Below, piece by piece: positions 24,986 through 33,449 of a stretch of 64,000 nucleotides of DNA (within the stretch, counting starts at the first letter, position 1; each line of letters opens with the position of its first letter). The DNA is from Myxococcus xanthus (lineage in GTDB: Bacteria; Myxococcota; Myxococcia; Myxococcales; Myxococcaceae), in NCBI RefSeq assembly GCF_006402735.1, contig NZ_CP017174.1:2049001-2113000 (forward strand), given 5' to 3'. The notes under the pieces were generated by a model that had not been told where the DNA came from, searched no databases, and saw nothing but the letters and a program-made list of their open reading frames with translations. Both the position numbers and the translations under genes were made by a program.

Positions 24986-25145
24986 GATTGCCTCTTCTTT
25001 TCGTGCTTCGACAGGGCCATCTGCTTGCGAGTCTCTTCTCCCGTGAGCGCTTCAGTCTGGCTGCCGAGAAGCCACATGTGGCTGAACGGGTCGCGCACGC
25101 GACCCTCGAGCTTGCCGTACGGTCGGTCCTCAAGGGGAGGTGGTT
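24982..25145 (-). pseudogene. C-terminal relic of a second VOC (PhnB-like) gene
   Basis: PYGKLEGRVRDPFSHMWLLG followed by SQTEALTGEETRKQMA matches the C-terminus of PhnB/YaeR-type VOC proteins (YG-x-R-x-G-x-V-x-DPFGH-x-W ... LSPEE). The N-terminal two thirds are missing: upstream the frame runs into the 3' end of the AraC gene. A deletion between AraC and this gene is the simplest explanation. Its remaining stop still overlaps the intact VOC start. Confidence 0.65.
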
Positions 25146-25154
25146 GGACTTCGG

Positions 25155-26024
25155 TCAGGGTTTCGTTTGGGGACATTGGCGCAATGTGCCCCGGGGCGGC
25201 CCGCCTCGTATTGAAGGAAATTGCCGCTCGTCGAGAGGTACGTGGTTGCGGTCCTCACCCGACCGAGGGCTATACGCGACGGGAGTGGCTCCCGAGAATG
25301 CCCTGAACTCGCGGACCAGATGTGCCTGGTCCGAAAACCCGTGCTCACCGGCCAAGGTGGCCCAGGTCTTCTCCCCTCCGGCCGATTCGAGCACGCTCTG
25401 GAACCTGGCGATGCGCGCGAAGAGCTTGGGCTTGACGCCGACATGTACTTGAAACCGCTCAATGAGCCGGCGCGGCGAAAGCCCGAGTCGAACTCCTACC
25501 GCACGGACGCTCGCGCCGCCCATCAACAGCGAGCACGCGACCGCCACTGCTTCGTCGCGAGGCTTGGACGCGCGTCCCCGTGCGAGCAGCGCCGCCTCGA
25601 GCACGTCGAGCCGGGCCGCGGAGGTGGGGGCTTGCAGCAGGCGCTCACGAAGGATGGTGCCGTCACGCCCCCAGATTTCGTAGAGGTCGACGACCTTCCC
25701 GGTCAGCTCCGAGGCCGGCATGCCCAGAAACGGCGACGCACTCGCGGGGGCGAAGCTCACCCCGCAGATGGAGCGTTGGCAGGCAGTGTCGACGACTCTC
25801 GGTGCGGTGTGGGCACCCTGAATCGCTACACCACGAGTCTTGTGTGCAAGGCGGCCGTCGAGCCTGTAGTCCCGGAACGCGTCCTCATGAAGATTGACTA
25901 GGAGCTGCATACGGCCAGACGGCAGCACGCGCTCGAAGCCGTGGGCGAGCTGCCCGTCGTACGTCCAGAGGGATTCCACGAGAGGAGCCAGAGTGGGGCT
26001 CCGAGGCTGGCGCGCGAGAATCAT
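25155..26024 (-). CDS. AraC-family transcriptional regulator
   Basis: A 289-residue protein with an N-terminal DUF6597-like sensing region (PTLAPLVESLWTYDGQLAHG, RMQLLVNLHEDAFRDY) and a C-terminal pair of helix-turn-helix motifs: GASVRAVGVRLGLSPRRLIE and WATLAGEHGFSDQAHLVREF. The closing YSPRSGEDRNHVPL is characteristic of this AraC subgroup, whose members are usually encoded beside VOC proteins. Here the next genes are a truncated and an intact VOC gene, in keeping with that pattern. The last approx. 25 residues may be altered by the deletion that fused this gene to the VOC relic. Confidence 0.85.
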   Translation of the reverse strand: MILARQPRSPTLAPLVESLWTYDGQLAHGFERVLPSGRMQLLVNLHEDAFRDYRLDGRLAHKTRGVAIQGAHTAPRVVDTACQRSICGVSFAPASASPFLGMPASELTGKVVDLYEIWGRDGTILRERLLQAPTSAARLDVLEAALLARGRASKPRDEAVAVACSLLMGGASVRAVGVRLGLSPRRLIERFQVHVGVKPKLFARIARFQSVLESAGGEKTWATLAGEHGFSDQAHLVREFRAFSGATPVAYSPRSGEDRNHVPLDERQFPSIRGGPPRGTLRQCPQTKP

Positions 26025-26118
26025 GGCAGCGCGACGGTAACAGAGCCGGGATGCACCTACTGTGACTCAGTCTCGCCGAACGAGCCTGTCCGACTCTTCA
26101 GGGGGGTACACCAATGTT

Positions 26119-26207
26119 GGTCGATTTCACGCAACGGTGTCCTACGGCCTGTCTCTTCCAGTCAGTAGGGGGCATGGGGGCTCCCCGAGGACTCCTAGGA
26201 GGACGAC
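26119..26207 (+). promoter_or_regulatory. Conserved leader shared with the lipoprotein gene at 0.9-1.2 kb
   Basis: GGTCGATTTCACGCAACGGT, CCTGTCTCTTCCAGTCAG and CTCCTAGGAGGACGAC precede the ATG at 26208, parallel to the minus strand of 1224-1315. This copy has a full AGGAGG ribosome-binding site, which is degraded in the other. Confidence 0.65.
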
Positions 26208-26807
26208 ATGAAGGCGGCGACACGGTACCTGGTGCTTCTATCCATGCTGGTGGTGGGCTGTGGCGACTCAAGCGAAGGGGAGGGGGACGGAGGCGGAGGT
26301 GGAGGTGGAGGTGGCTCGGACTCCGCGCTCAAGTGTGACTCCGTGAGTTGGTGCAGCACGTGGGATGCGGACGGCGCGGAGGTGACGGATGCTCCCCCGC
26401 TGACTGGGGGGAAGCTGAGCGACGGCCTTTATCGCAGGGAGCGCGGTTCCAGCTATCCGTTTGCCATTCTCATCAAGGGGAAGTCCATCCTCTTGATTGA
26501 GGCGGACATGAGGAACGATTTGGGGACTTGGAAGGTGGAGAACGACCGTCTGGTCATGACCATGACGAGCCGCTGTTCCAACACCGAGAATGAAACCTCG
26601 AATGATACCTGGGACTGGACCCATGCCTTCGCGGTCAAGAACGGCGTTCTCTATACGAAGGATCTGACCTGGGACAGGCCCGTCGTCGCCTGGCGCAAGG
26701 TAGAGTCGCTGTGTGAGGAGTCCGCCTCGTTCAAGTGCATGGTGAGCAACTGCGCCTGTGAGTTCACGACGAACGGACCCCTCCTGGGTCGGAAGAGCTG
26801 CTTCTGA
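26208..26807 (+). CDS. Lipoprotein of unknown function
   Basis: A 199-residue protein starting at an ATG with AGGAGG 7 nt upstream. The signal MKAATRYLVLLSMLVVGCGD is almost identical to that of the 0.9 kb lipoprotein (Cys18). A run of Gly residues with Asp/Glu forms a linker. The mature domain has paired cysteines (CDSVSWCSTW; CMVSNCACEF) and beta-rich stretches such as GLYRRERGSSYPFAILIKGK and TWKVENDRLVMTMTSRC. No known domain is recognised, though the pattern resembles lipocalin-like secreted myxobacterial proteins. Shared leader and signal but different mature region make it a partner of the 0.9 kb gene. Confidence 0.75.
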   Translation: MKAATRYLVLLSMLVVGCGDSSEGEGDGGGGGGGGGSDSALKCDSVSWCSTWDADGAEVTDAPPLTGGKLSDGLYRRERGSSYPFAILIKGKSILLIEADMRNDLGTWKVENDRLVMTMTSRCSNTENETSNDTWDWTHAFAVKNGVLYTKDLTWDRPVVAWRKVESLCEESASFKCMVSNCACEFTTNGPLLGRKSCF

Positions 26808-27030
26808 GCTCGGACATCACGGGCCTGGAGTGAGGGTAGATCTCCCAGCCACGGAGGGGCTCCGCCATGGGGCCTCCTGAAGCACGTGGTCCGCTGCCGT
26901 GAGTTTCAGTTCCCTGGCGCCCGCCGTGAGGGGGGTGGGCATCACCGGCGGGTCCCTCGGGGCCTGGAGCGACTCCGCCCTCGTCCTGCGGTTGGACGCG
27001 TCGTTGTCCAGGCGGATGAAGCCCGATGAC

Positions 27031-27098
27031 GGCGCGCCTCACTCGCTCGCATTGACGCGCTGCTGAAGGTGGCCTCGTGGCACCCATGATGCAGCGGG
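27031..27098 (+). repeat. Dispersed 3'-end repeat, copy at 27.0 kb
   Basis: GGCGCGCCTCACTCGCTCGC, ATTGACGCGCTGCTGAAGGT and CACCCATGATGCAGCGGG match the left and middle parts of the repeat; the right end is absent. The stop codon of the S37 peptidase gene (TGA, 27041-27039) lies inside it. Confidence 0.7.
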
Positions 27099-28511
27099 CT
27101 TCGAAGTCGCCGCCTCGGTCGCATGCTCGAGTGCCCGCGCGCGAACCTCCGCGGAGGGAACGCTCATCCCCATCCACGTGAAGAGGCGCTCCAGGACGAG
27201 GGCCCGCTCGGGCTCGGCAAGGCCTCCGATGTTCGCACTGTGGTTGCCCCCCGGAGCGAAAAAGCGGAACGCGTCGTTGTCCTCGCGCACGGAAAATGCC
27301 GTGGCCGAATACGGGTCATTCTCCCCGTAGATGAAGAGCATCCGCTTGCCATGGTTGCGGACCCAGTGCTCCACCCGAAGCATGGCCCGCATGTCGAACG
27401 GCTCCGTCACAGGGAAGCTCACGTACACGTCGGGCGTGTTCTCCCCTGGGTAGCGCAGAAGCCCTCGCAGGTGCTTCGCGGGGAAGCGCGACCAGCCCAA
27501 CTGCGTCGCGGCTTGGTAGTAGGCGTACTCGAAGGGGGCGATGAAACGGTCCGAGTAAGTGAAGGCAACGCCGACGACAGCGTCCAGGAAGGCGAACGTC
27601 TCCGCCGCCGGCGCGCCGGGCGCGGGAATGCTCGCGCAAGCGGACGCGGTGCCGTACTGCCAGAAGTAGAAGGATGCCTCGACGGCGGAGAACTCCAGCG
27701 CGCGGTCCGGACCGCCCACGACGGTGAAGGCGGTGTTCCACTTCGTACCTAGCGCGTCCACGAAGGGCAGCAGCTCCCCGCGGCGTAGCAGCACGTCCTG
27801 TTGGAAGGACTCCAGCTGCGCGCGGCAGTCCGCATCCCCCAGCTTCGCGAGGAAGTGGACATAGCGCACGTCGCGCAGCCCATGGTTGCTGGGCGCGACA
27901 TACGGCAGGGTGGCGTCCACGTCATCCGGATAGAAATGGCGGTGATACACGGCCGTCACTCCGCCCTTGCTGCCTCCGGTGGAGAGCCAGCGCGCGGGGT
28001 ACAGGGGTTTGAAGGCCTGGACGGCGCGGTGGCTGTCGCTCGCGGCCTGGTAGATGGTGAGCAGCCGCGTATCCCGCGATGCCGGCACTGATGTCCCCAT
28101 GAAGCGGTGCTCCACGGAGAGCTGGTTGGCACCGAGCAAGGCGGTGGGCTCGGCCTGCCAGGGCCTGGTCGCCAGCATGTAGCCCTCGGTGGAGAGCACC
28201 ATGGGCGCGTCCACCGAGCGGTGAAGGAGCGTCATCCGGAGTTGGAAGCGCTCCCCTTGGGGACGCTCGTGGTCTGCGGGCTGCTCGAGCTGCAGCACGA
28301 AGAAGCGCGTGCCCGGGAAGGGCGAGGGCTGCTCGAGGACAACGGTGAGCCCGGGAATGGATTGGAGCCGGGCGAGGATGTCCTCTTGCTCCGCCGCGGT
28401 CTCGAGCGCGGCCGCAGACTGCTCCGTGGGGGCAGGCTCTGCGAGGGATGTGTCCCCACACGCCTGGAGTACCATGGCCAGCAGCCAGGCCGCCCTGTGA
28501 GTCTTTGTCAT
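27039..28511 (-). CDS. S37-family peptidase (PS-10 type), lipoprotein
   Basis: A 490-residue protein. The start at 28511 gives MTKTHRAAWLLAMVLQACGD, a lipoprotein signal with Cys at residue 18. The S37 family (Streptomyces tripeptidyl aminopeptidase PS-10) is indicated by FVLQLEQPADHERPQGERFQ, VEHRFMGTSVP, and the nucleophile elbow LSTGGSKGGVTAVYHRHFYP, with Asp in IYGENDPYS and His in GGNHSANIG completing the triad. It should remove peptides from protein N-termini at the cell surface, fitting a predatory bacterium. The final residues (HLQQRVNASE) are written by the repeat copy. Confidence 0.85.
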   Translation of the reverse strand: MTKTHRAAWLLAMVLQACGDTSLAEPAPTEQSAAALETAAEQEDILARLQSIPGLTVVLEQPSPFPGTRFFVLQLEQPADHERPQGERFQLRMTLLHRSVDAPMVLSTEGYMLATRPWQAEPTALLGANQLSVEHRFMGTSVPASRDTRLLTIYQAASDSHRAVQAFKPLYPARWLSTGGSKGGVTAVYHRHFYPDDVDATLPYVAPSNHGLRDVRYVHFLAKLGDADCRAQLESFQQDVLLRRGELLPFVDALGTKWNTAFTVVGGPDRALEFSAVEASFYFWQYGTASACASIPAPGAPAAETFAFLDAVVGVAFTYSDRFIAPFEYAYYQAATQLGWSRFPAKHLRGLLRYPGENTPDVYVSFPVTEPFDMRAMLRVEHWVRNHGKRMLFIYGENDPYSATAFSVREDNDAFRFFAPGGNHSANIGGLAEPERALVLERLFTWMGMSVPSAEVRARALEHATEAATSKPAASWVPRGHLQQRVNASE

Positions 28512-28996
28512 GCGATACACCTGGGGGACTTCGAGGAGCCGTTCAAACGCATGCCGGGCACCGCCATATCGGGCAGGCCGGACACCAGCGGCGGAGCCCC
28601 GAGCACGAAGCCCGCCGCGCCCCCAACCCGGGAAGGCCGCGTCAACGAAGCATCAGTCGTTCCATGCGGTGCTGTCGGTCGTCGTGCGCGTGACGACCTC
28701 AGCCAGCGCGCGCATGTTCCTGACGAACGTGCTCGTCTCGAGATGCCTCAACGGTGAACTCCGGCCCGGGTGTGGCGCGCCCGAGGCAGTGGAGAGGACG
28801 AAGACTCTGACGACGCGCTGCACACGGGCCTCCCGCACCAGGTGGAGGCAATGCGCATGGTGGGAGGGCGCCCCCGTCGTGAGAGGGCGTTGGGAGCCGC
28901 GCGCCTCACCTCCTGCGAGGACAAAGGCCTCGGGCTCGATTTTGGGGACATCGGTGCGCGCTTTTCGCTCAGGGCCCGCGCATCGATGAGCTGCCT
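28512..28996. other. Intergenic stretch, possible gene remnant
   Basis: No complete gene is supportable in this 485 bp. On the minus strand a frame reading LETSTFVRNMRALAEVVTRT (about 28660-28745) looks protein-like but has no start, no upstream domain and no match I recognise; it may be the last part of a decayed gene. Confidence 0.35.
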
Positions 28997-30109
28997 TCAG
29001 GGGGCTACACCCGTGTCCAGCAAATGCTTGCACGGTCGTCGCCACCCGGAAGCCTTCCGGCTCAGCTCCTCGCAAACCCCTCGGAGTTCGGACTCGTCCA
29101 GCCAGGATGAGAAATCCCGGGTCCCCGTTTCCCAGTCCACCCCGAATCGCACGGCCGCCTGATCATGAAGCCGGGCAAGCCGTAACAGAAGCACCTCGGG
29201 TGGCGGCTTGAGGGGGATGAGCGACGGGGCATAGTCCTCCGGGCCCGCGTTGGTGAATTCGTGATCCAGGGGTCTCCGGAGGAGCTTCGCCGGGCGAAGA
29301 CCGTGTCGCCTGAGCAGGGCTTGAATCAAGCCAAGCCGCTCGCGGCGTGTCTGGGCCTGAAAGAGCGATAGCACCTCGGGAGGCAGGGTCTTCGTGGCCT
29401 CGGCCTGTATGGCCTTGCTGTCCGCGGTGTTTCCCGCTCGGAAGGCCAGACGCTGCCGTTCGATGAGCGCCGCGTAGGAAGCAACCACTTCCGGAGCGCG
29501 GGTCTGCAACTGATACGGCGGCAACGCGGAACTGCTTGACGGACGGAACCACCTGCTCCCCAGCAGAACGCGTGTCTCGAGCCTGTCCGCGCGGACTGGC
29601 CAGCGCGTGGCGACACGCGGCGCGGGAGTCCAACCCGCCGCCGCGGGATCCTGGTGGTTCACGTCCAGGATGGAGTGATACTCCTCCCCTGACTTCCACA
29701 AGGGGAAGCCCGCGCAGGGAGAACTCTTGGGAGGGAGTGCCACGCAAGCGTCGAACCGTGACCGCGGCATCGAGCCCAGCAGGGTCAGATCGAGTGCGTC
29801 GCCTCGGACATGCCACTCCCACTTCTGGAGTCGCGGAAGCCATGCGTATTGCCGAAGCAGCGAGGCCACGAAGGGCGCTTCCGGACCCGCGATCTGATGG
29901 ACGGCGAGGAGCGCGTCCGCTGGCTCCTGGGTCCAGACCTGGACATCCCGGAGGGTGGCCTGTACTTCCACGTCCTCGAGTCCAAGGCTGACCGCCAGCT
30001 CAACCTCGCGAGGTGCCGCCGGACAACCGCAGATGAGCAGGGCGAGCACCCCGCCCACACATCGGAAGGCACTGGACCTCGGGTGTCCCATGTTCCACTT
30101 GCTCCGCAT
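28997..30109 (-). CDS. Lipoprotein of unknown function
   Basis: A 370-residue protein. Starting at 30109 (or at an in-frame ATG 6 codons later, 30091) it has a signal ending in VLALLICGCPAAP, with a Cys typical of lipoproteins. The mature region has EVELAVSLGLEDVEVQATLR, FDACVALPPKSSPCAGFPLW and a helical, Arg-rich second half (RRERLGLIQALLRRHG, LLRRPLDHEFTNAG). Six or so cysteines are scattered. No domain is recognised. The upstream region separates it from a decayed beta-barrel gene on the same strand. Confidence 0.65.
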   Translation of the reverse strand: MRSKWNMGHPRSSAFRCVGGVLALLICGCPAAPREVELAVSLGLEDVEVQATLRDVQVWTQEPADALLAVHQIAGPEAPFVASLLRQYAWLPRLQKWEWHVRGDALDLTLLGSMPRSRFDACVALPPKSSPCAGFPLWKSGEEYHSILDVNHQDPAAAGWTPAPRVATRWPVRADRLETRVLLGSRWFRPSSSSALPPYQLQTRAPEVVASYAALIERQRLAFRAGNTADSKAIQAEATKTLPPEVLSLFQAQTRRERLGLIQALLRRHGLRPAKLLRRPLDHEFTNAGPEDYAPSLIPLKPPPEVLLLRLARLHDQAAVRFGVDWETGTRDFSSWLDESELRGVCEELSRKASGWRRPCKHLLDTGVAP

Positions 30110-30202
30110 CAAGATGACTCCATGGCTTGCCAGGGGTGAAGCCCATTTCTCGAGGGACGCGCCCCTCATTCCCAAGAGGGGAGTCGGATCGTTTGAAGGG
30201 GC

Positions 30203-30815
30203 TCAGATACGGACGCCCAGGATGACGCCGGGCCAGAGCCGGTCCGAGCCTACGACGAACTGCGACAGGTAGCTGACGCCCGGTCCTCGTCCTCGCGGGG
30301 GCGTCGAAGCGGTTCACGGTCAGGCCGGCGAAGAGGGCGAACCTGCGCCGCATCTCCCAGGCCGCGGTGACTCGCAGGCGGTACAAATGAGTGCTCGGTG
30401 CCTCGCCGAAGAAGTTCCGCTGCCAGGTTCCGTGGGACACATCCGTGTCGAGCGAATAGCGCTCCTCGGTATCCAGCGGGAAGTGCCCCCCCATGCCCAC
30501 CATCGTGAAGAGGCGGAAGCCTCCCTCCCACGACGTGCCCAGGGCGCTGGTCGCGAGGACGTGCACGCGCTGGCTGCCGCACTTGATGCCCACGCTCACC
30601 AGACCCACCGCTGTGCCGGTGACGCCGTCGGACAAGTTCAAGAGCCGTGGCTTCCTCCCAACCCTCATGTCCTGGCGCCCATCGTCGTCTTCCAGACCCC
30701 CACGCCACTCCGGCCGAGCCACGCGGAGCCCCCTGCATATCGCTTCTCGCGGCCCGAGCGTGAATCCGTCCGGGCGCCACGCGCTCGCCGTCCAGATGCA
30801 CAGGCCGAGGTTGCC
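30203..30815 (-). pseudogene. Frameshifted surface/beta-barrel protein gene
   Basis: One frame gives RLLNLSDGVTGTAVGLVSVG, then RLFTMVGMGGHFPLDTEERY and RRRFALFAGLTVNRFDAPAR, a pattern of short amphipathic strands typical of outer-membrane proteins. At about 30285 the frame must shift by one base to continue with GVSYLSQFVVGSDRLWPGVI and the natural ending LGVRI. The 5' part upstream of GNLGLCIWTAS is also unclear. A one-base insertion in ACCGGGCG would explain it; a sequencing error is possible. Confidence 0.55.
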
Positions 30816-30903
30816 CCTTCCCGCACCGCGGGATGGGTGAGCTGGCACGGCCCGGGACGCGGATTGTGACCTGATGGGGCAGGGCGCCCACACGGCCTGG
30901 CGC

Positions 30904-31101
30904 TCACCTCCGCCACTTGCCCGCGGCCCGGGGAGCTTGCGTGGGTGGATGTGGGGGCGGTGCCCGAGCCTCTCTCGCCGCATCGCCAACACAGGAGACC
31001 TCGCGCTGCCCGGAGAAGAAGGCGAGGACGACGGAGACGTCGGAGAGGGAGGCGCGCCACGTGTGCCACCGCTCGAAGTCTTCGCAGGTCTCCCCTGGCA
31101 C
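30904..31101 (-). CDS. Short hypothetical reading frame
   Basis: A 65-codon frame starting with GTG at 31101 (PGETCEDFERWHTWRASLSD, then VVLAFFSGQREVSCVG). Residue choice looks protein-like and the frame is open for about 12 codons further upstream, so this may be the middle of a decayed gene. No ribosome-binding site or known domain is seen. Low confidence. Confidence 0.25.
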   Translation of the reverse strand: MPGETCEDFERWHTWRASLSDVSVVLAFFSGQREVSCVGDAAREARAPPPHPPTQAPRAAGKWRR

Positions 31102-31129
31102 ACCGAAGCCTGCGATGGAGTTGCCGCCG

Positions 31130-31379
31130 TCAAATCGTCAGCACGGCTGCGTCCTGCTCGACTTCGAGTTGCACCAACGCAGCGCCATACAGCCAGCGGG
31201 CGAGGGCGTCGCGGACGTAGACGCGCGCGAGTTCCTTCAGCACGGCGTCATTGTGTTGGCGGTCATCAAAGAGCGCAGCATATGGCGCGTGGCTCCCATG
31301 CGCTGCTCCATCCCTGCTGATTGGCGCCCTCGGTCAGGTCATTGCGGAATGCGGTGTTGCCGCTCCAGCGGGCTCGCAT
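31130..31379 (-). pseudogene. Unrecognised gene with internal frameshift
   Basis: The first part reads MRARWSGNTAFRNDLTEGAN then QQGWSSAWEPRA; near 31275 the frame must change to continue with PYAALFDDRQHNDAVLKELA and RVYVRDALARWLYGAALVQL before the stop at 31130. Both parts look like real protein. The last part resembles the C-terminus of gp25-like baseplate proteins but the evidence is weak. Function not assigned. Confidence 0.4.
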
Positions 31380-31482
31380 GGCTTCAGGTTCGAGTTTGGG
31401 GGCACTTTCGAGTGCTAAATGGGAAGTTTTGCCTCACCTGTTTTTGAAACCCCATGACGAGCGCTGCTCGGAATCGCCTCTG

Positions 31483-32247
31483 TCACGACTCGACGATGAA
31501 CGTGGTGTAGTCCACTCCGGTGTTGCCGGTGATGGGGTCGTATGCAGTCACGGTGACTTCGTAGATGCCCTGCTGCTGGACGGACAGCGCTGCCTCGAAG
31601 GTGCTGGTCTTCCCGGCGTATTTCAGGGGGAGTTGGGTGAGCGGCTTCCCGTTATGCTTCACCGTGGCCTGTAGCTCATACCGGTTGGAGTCCCAGAGCC
31701 CATTGGGCTCGGTAGGGCAGCCACACATGAGTATGAGGTTGGCGCGAAGAGGGAGGGTGAGCTTCTTGTCGGCCGGGAGCTTGAAGAACTCGTGAGCTGA
31801 CGGGGTCACCACATCCATCACGAAGCCGGGCAGCTCCAGGATGAGGCCATCGCCCTCGAGGTGCTTGCCGGGCAGCATCCAGAGTTGGGTCGTGCTGGTG
31901 GCGAGTGCTTGCCGCTGCGCGAGGGGCCCGGACACCTCCACCGTCACCAGCCGCGGCTCGGTGAGGTCCAGGGTGGCCGTGAACTTCGCGGAGGACTCGT
32001 CCGCGAGCGGCGCCCCCCGCACTTGTGGCTGCTTCATCAGCGTCTGGGTGTTGCCTGTCGAGCCGGCGGTGACGCCGTTGGCCAGCACCTGGCCCGACTG
32101 CGCATCCCGAAGCACCACCCGCACGCCCCCCATTGACGTCCCGACGAACTTGCCGTCCCGGGCGCGAGCCCTCACTACCAGCCGTGTCTCGGCTGCCAGA
32201 GCCGTCGTGGAGAACAACAGCAGTGTCCAGAGAATGAGGCTTCGCAT
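31483..32247 (-). CDS. Secreted beta-rich protein of unknown function
   Basis: A 254-residue protein. The ATG at 32247 has GGAGCGAG about 4-11 nt upstream and gives a signal peptide, MRSLILWTLLLFSTTALAAE. The mature protein is beta-rich with two probable immunoglobulin-like domains: VRVVLRDAQSGQVLANGVTA / TATLDLTEPRLVTVEVSGPL, then YELQATVKHNGKPLTQLPLK / EAALSVQQQGIYEVTVTAYD. The ending GVDYTTFIVES closes the second domain. A CGCP motif provides two cysteines. The role is unknown; such proteins are often periplasmic carriers or adhesins. Confidence 0.7.
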   Translation of the reverse strand: MRSLILWTLLLFSTTALAAETRLVVRARARDGKFVGTSMGGVRVVLRDAQSGQVLANGVTAGSTGNTQTLMKQPQVRGAPLADESSAKFTATLDLTEPRLVTVEVSGPLAQRQALATSTTQLWMLPGKHLEGDGLILELPGFVMDVVTPSAHEFFKLPADKKLTLPLRANLILMCGCPTEPNGLWDSNRYELQATVKHNGKPLTQLPLKYAGKTSTFEAALSVQQQGIYEVTVTAYDPITGNTGVDYTTFIVES

Positions 32248-32446
32248 GACTCGCTCCGTGTCGGAAGGTCTTGAGCGGGAGCCACATAACACGGCATGCG
32301 CACGAGAGGCGCGCACCCTGGTGGAGAAACGCTTCACGGAGGCACTGCCTCTGGGGCCTCGCGAGTGAGGAGTCGCCAGTTCAACGCTGATTCCCCGCGA
32401 CTGAGGAGATGGTGACGGGCTGCCTCCCACGCTCTTCACCACGTCT

Positions 32447-33328
32447 TCAAGCACGAACCGCAGCTTCTGCACGCTGGGTGCAAAGGTCGGACAGCTCGTC
32501 GCGCAGGGTCCGGCCGACGGCGCCGAGATTCGAACGGGCGTAGAGGGCAAGCTCGAGCCCGTCTACGGCAGGAAAGCCATCCCTCTCGCCCAGCACGCGA
32601 TGGCCGGACTGCACGCTGCTCGCAGGTAACAGACTGATGCCGAGCCCAGCGCTCACCGCCGCACAGAGGCTCGCGAGGCTGGCACTTGAGTAGCCAATCC
32701 GCCAGGCACGCCCGCGGCTCTCCAACGCGTGGATCATGTCCTGCCGATAGAGCGCCCCCACGGGGAACGCCACGAGCGGCAGAACATCCGTGCTACCCTC
32801 GCACCTCGCCGTCACCGGCTGCGCCGCGCTGTCGATCCAGCACAAGGACTCCGCCCAGCGCGCATGGGAATCGCTGTCGGCGCCCCACTGCTTGACCAGC
32901 AACAGATCGAGCTCGCCGTTGCGGTAGAGGCGCAAGAGGTGGTGGCTCAACCCACACTCGACCTCCAGACGCAGGCGCGGTCGCTCGGCTGCAAAGCGCG
33001 TAAGCAGCGGCATCAGCGCTTCGCCCCCGAGATCCTCGGGCACGCCTAATCGCAACACACCGCCGCTGCCGCCGGGGTTCAACGCAACGGACGCCTCCTC
33101 GGCCAAGCGAAGGATCCGCTGCGCATAGCCAAGCAGGCGCTCCCCCTCTTCCGTGGGCACTACGTGACGCTGGCCGCGGTTCAGCAGTCGGCAACCCAGG
33201 CTCTGCTCAAGGCGAATGAGCTGCTGGCTGACTGTCGATTGGGTCAGGTGCAGGCGCTCGCCGGCCCGAGTGAAATTTCCCGTTTCGACGACCGCGACGA
33301 AGCTTCGCAGCAAGAAGAGATCGAGCAT
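32447..33328 (-). CDS. LysR-family regulator (LrhA-like), divergent from ankyrin/deaminase operon
   Basis: A 293-residue protein, MLDLFLLRSFVAVVETGNFT, with the helix-turn-helix LTQSTVSQQLIRLEQSLG. The effector domain includes LRLGVPEDLGGEALMPLLTR and GELDLLLVKQWG, as in the LrhA/PecT branch. It is transcribed away from the ankyrin and deaminase genes with a 121-bp gap, the usual position of a LysR regulator relative to its target operon. The inducer is unknown; nucleoside deaminase context suggests a purine-like signal. Confidence 0.85.
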   Translation of the reverse strand: MLDLFLLRSFVAVVETGNFTRAGERLHLTQSTVSQQLIRLEQSLGCRLLNRGQRHVVPTEEGERLLGYAQRILRLAEEASVALNPGGSGGVLRLGVPEDLGGEALMPLLTRFAAERPRLRLEVECGLSHHLLRLYRNGELDLLLVKQWGADSDSHARWAESLCWIDSAAQPVTARCEGSTDVLPLVAFPVGALYRQDMIHALESRGRAWRIGYSSASLASLCAAVSAGLGISLLPASSVQSGHRVLGERDGFPAVDGLELALYARSNLGAVGRTLRDELSDLCTQRAEAAVRA

Positions 33329-33449
33329 TCGGGTGTCTCCACGAAGAGCTCTCGGTCGAACTATTCAGAACTCCACTATGAGTCATTCTAGTATTTCGTT
33401 TTCGGATGAAATGGCAGGGGATTAGAGCACCTCGTCAGGAGGTGAAGTC
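33329..33449. promoter_or_regulatory. Divergent promoter region between LysR and ankyrin/deaminase genes
   Basis: This 121 bp is clearly AT-rich compared with its surroundings. CTATGAGTCATTCTAG (around 33376-33391) has imperfect dyad symmetry and a T-N11-A spacing compatible with a LysR box. It must contain both promoters and ends with the AGGAGGTGA ribosome-binding site of the ankyrin gene. Confidence 0.5.

Noticed and set aside
28937-28955. Further repeat family sharing TTTGGGGACAT with 25167
   Set aside because: The shared string is about 11-15 bp, only two copies were seen and the flanks do not align; chance similarity cannot be excluded.
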